NCBI GenBank assembly: GCA_025965395.1
Contig: JAOPXA010000023.1
Coordinates: forward strand, 1 to 5,741
DNA from: Nocardioidaceae bacterium
GTDB lineage: Bacteria > Actinomycetota > Actinomycetes > Propionibacteriales > Nocardioidaceae
DNA length: 5,741 nt
Direction of reading: 5' to 3'
Below the pieces are notes generated by a model. That model was not told the DNA's origin. It worked only from the letters and a program-made list of their open reading frames with translations, and made no database searches. Within the stretch, counting starts at the first letter, position 1, and each line of letters begins with the position of its first letter. Below are positions 5,038 to 5,741 of the stretch, one piece after another. Position numbers and translations under genes: made by a program.

Positions 5038-5741
5038 CTGCCGAAAGTCAGCGCATCCCGCACGGGTATGAACTTCGCGTTGCTCTCGGCAAGCTCGGAC
5101 GCGGGGTCTGAGTCGGCGACGATGCCGCACCCGGCGAACATCCGCACGCCGTTCTCCTCGATCTGCGCCGAGCGCAACCCGATGCCCCACTCGCCGTCAC
5201 CAGACGCATCGATCCAACCAACGGGACCCGCATAGGGCCCGCGGTCCATGCCCTCGCACTCGGCGATGAGCTCCACGGCCGCCGGAGTCGGAGTGCCGCC
5301 CACTGCCGCGGATGGGTGCAGCGCCTCGGCCAGGGTCAGGGCGGTCGCCTCGTCGCCGATCACGCCGGTGACGTCGGTGGCGAGGTGCATGACGTTGGGA
5401 AGGTGCAGCACATACGGCGCCTCGGGGACGTTCATCCCAGTGCAGTGCGGGTCGAGCGCGTCCACGACGGAGCGCACCGCATACTCGTGCTCCTCGCGGT
5501 CCTTGCTCGACCGTGCCAACGACCCGGCGAGCGCGAGATCGTGCGTGTCGTCTCCCGTGCGGCGGATCGTGCCTGCCAGCACCCGAGAGGCGACGAGGCC
5601 CCGCTCGCGACGTACGAGCATCTCAGGCGTGGAGCCGAAGAAGTCGCCGACGCTGAACGTCCAGCAGCTCGGGTAGTGCTCGACGAGCTGACTGAGCGGC
5701 CAGCGCACGTCCAGCGGCCCTTCGAAGTTGGCGTAGACGTC
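5034..5741 (-). CDS. menF: Isochorismate synthase (chorismate-binding enzyme), C-terminal part
   Basis: Converts chorismate to isochorismate, the entry step of menaquinone synthesis. The frame is open to the right edge, so the N-terminus is missing; 235 residues are visible (stop TAG at 5036-5034). A GTG at 5708 is internal: the preceding codons read DVYANFEGPLD in the same frame. Seen: GSTPEMLV (36-43), the chorismate-site turn VLAGT (54-58), an acidic SLARSSKDREEHEYAV segment with the conserved E-H pair, HPSAAVGGTP, EGMDRGPYAGPVGWIDASGDGEW, and AGCGIVADSDPASELAES near the end. The motif set is that of the chorismate-binding fold. RGPYAGPVGW-GDGEW and the menD gene at the other end of the window favour isochorismate synthase over anthranilate or aminodeoxychorismate synthase. 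A salicylate or siderophore role (EntC/DhbC-like) is possible but less likely here. It converges with the SGNH hydrolase gene, with a 4-base overlap. Confidence 0.88.
   Translation of the reverse strand, partial: DVYANFEGPLDVRWPLSQLVEHYPSCWTFSVGDFFGSTPEMLVRRERGLVASRVLAGTIRRTGDDTHDLALAGSLARSSKDREEHEYAVRSVVDALDPHCTGMNVPEAPYVLHLPNVMHLATDVTGVIGDEATALTLAEALHPSAAVGGTPTPAAVELIAECEGMDRGPYAGPVGWIDASGDGEWGIGLRSAQIEENGVRMFAGCGIVADSDPASELAESNAKFIPVRDALTFGS

Overview
The window is high-GC, densely coded DNA with short or overlapping gene junctions, G/C-rich third codon positions and one GTG start. Both edges carry menaquinone-biosynthesis genes. This fits the chromosome of a high-GC actinobacterium. The MenD wording and the SGNH-hydrolase tail recall Nocardioidaceae-type genomes (Nocardioides/Aeromicrobium), but that placement comes from memory of family patterns, not from a search.

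Layout. (1) 1-531, +: C-terminal part of menD (SEPHCHC synthase), cut by the left edge. (2) 590-2170 and 2167-3675, +: an FAD-dependent GMC-family alcohol/choline-type dehydrogenase and an NAD(P)-dependent aldehyde dehydrogenase. They share an ATGA stop/start overlap and so form a translationally coupled alcohol-to-aldehyde-to-acid module. The gap before it (532-589) holds a possible promoter and a close match to a CRP/GlxR operator, TGTGA-N6-TCACT. (3) 3742-4218, +: a 158-residue tryptophan-rich protein I do not recognise. It is preceded by two exact 14-bp direct repeats exactly 21 bp apart. (4) 4261-5037, +: a cytoplasmic SGNH/GDSL hydrolase, probably leaderless. (5) 5034-5741, -: C-terminal part of a chorismate-utilising enzyme, most likely the menaquinone-pathway isochorismate synthase (menF), cut by the right edge and converging on the SGNH gene with a shared CTAG stop.

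How the genes relate. MenF makes isochorismate, which MenD then uses, so the two ends belong to one pathway. The four genes between them do not belong to classical menaquinone synthesis. The GMC dehydrogenase and the aldehyde dehydrogenase should oxidise one alcohol in two steps. The substrate cannot be read from sequence. The GMC enzyme has the catalytic His/Asn pair of the choline oxidase/dehydrogenase group, but the aldehyde dehydrogenase does not look like a typical betaine-aldehyde dehydrogenase. A link between this module and the quinone pool is possible but is inference only.

I found no RNA gene, mobile element, CRISPR array or convincing hairpin terminator, and no noncoding stretch longer than about 70 bases. 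There is no clear sign of a wholly new system. The points most worth a second look are the CRP/GlxR-like operator, the helically phased repeats before the orphan gene, the orphan gene itself, and the surplus of the palindrome CGTACG, which also overlaps the candidate -10 elements.
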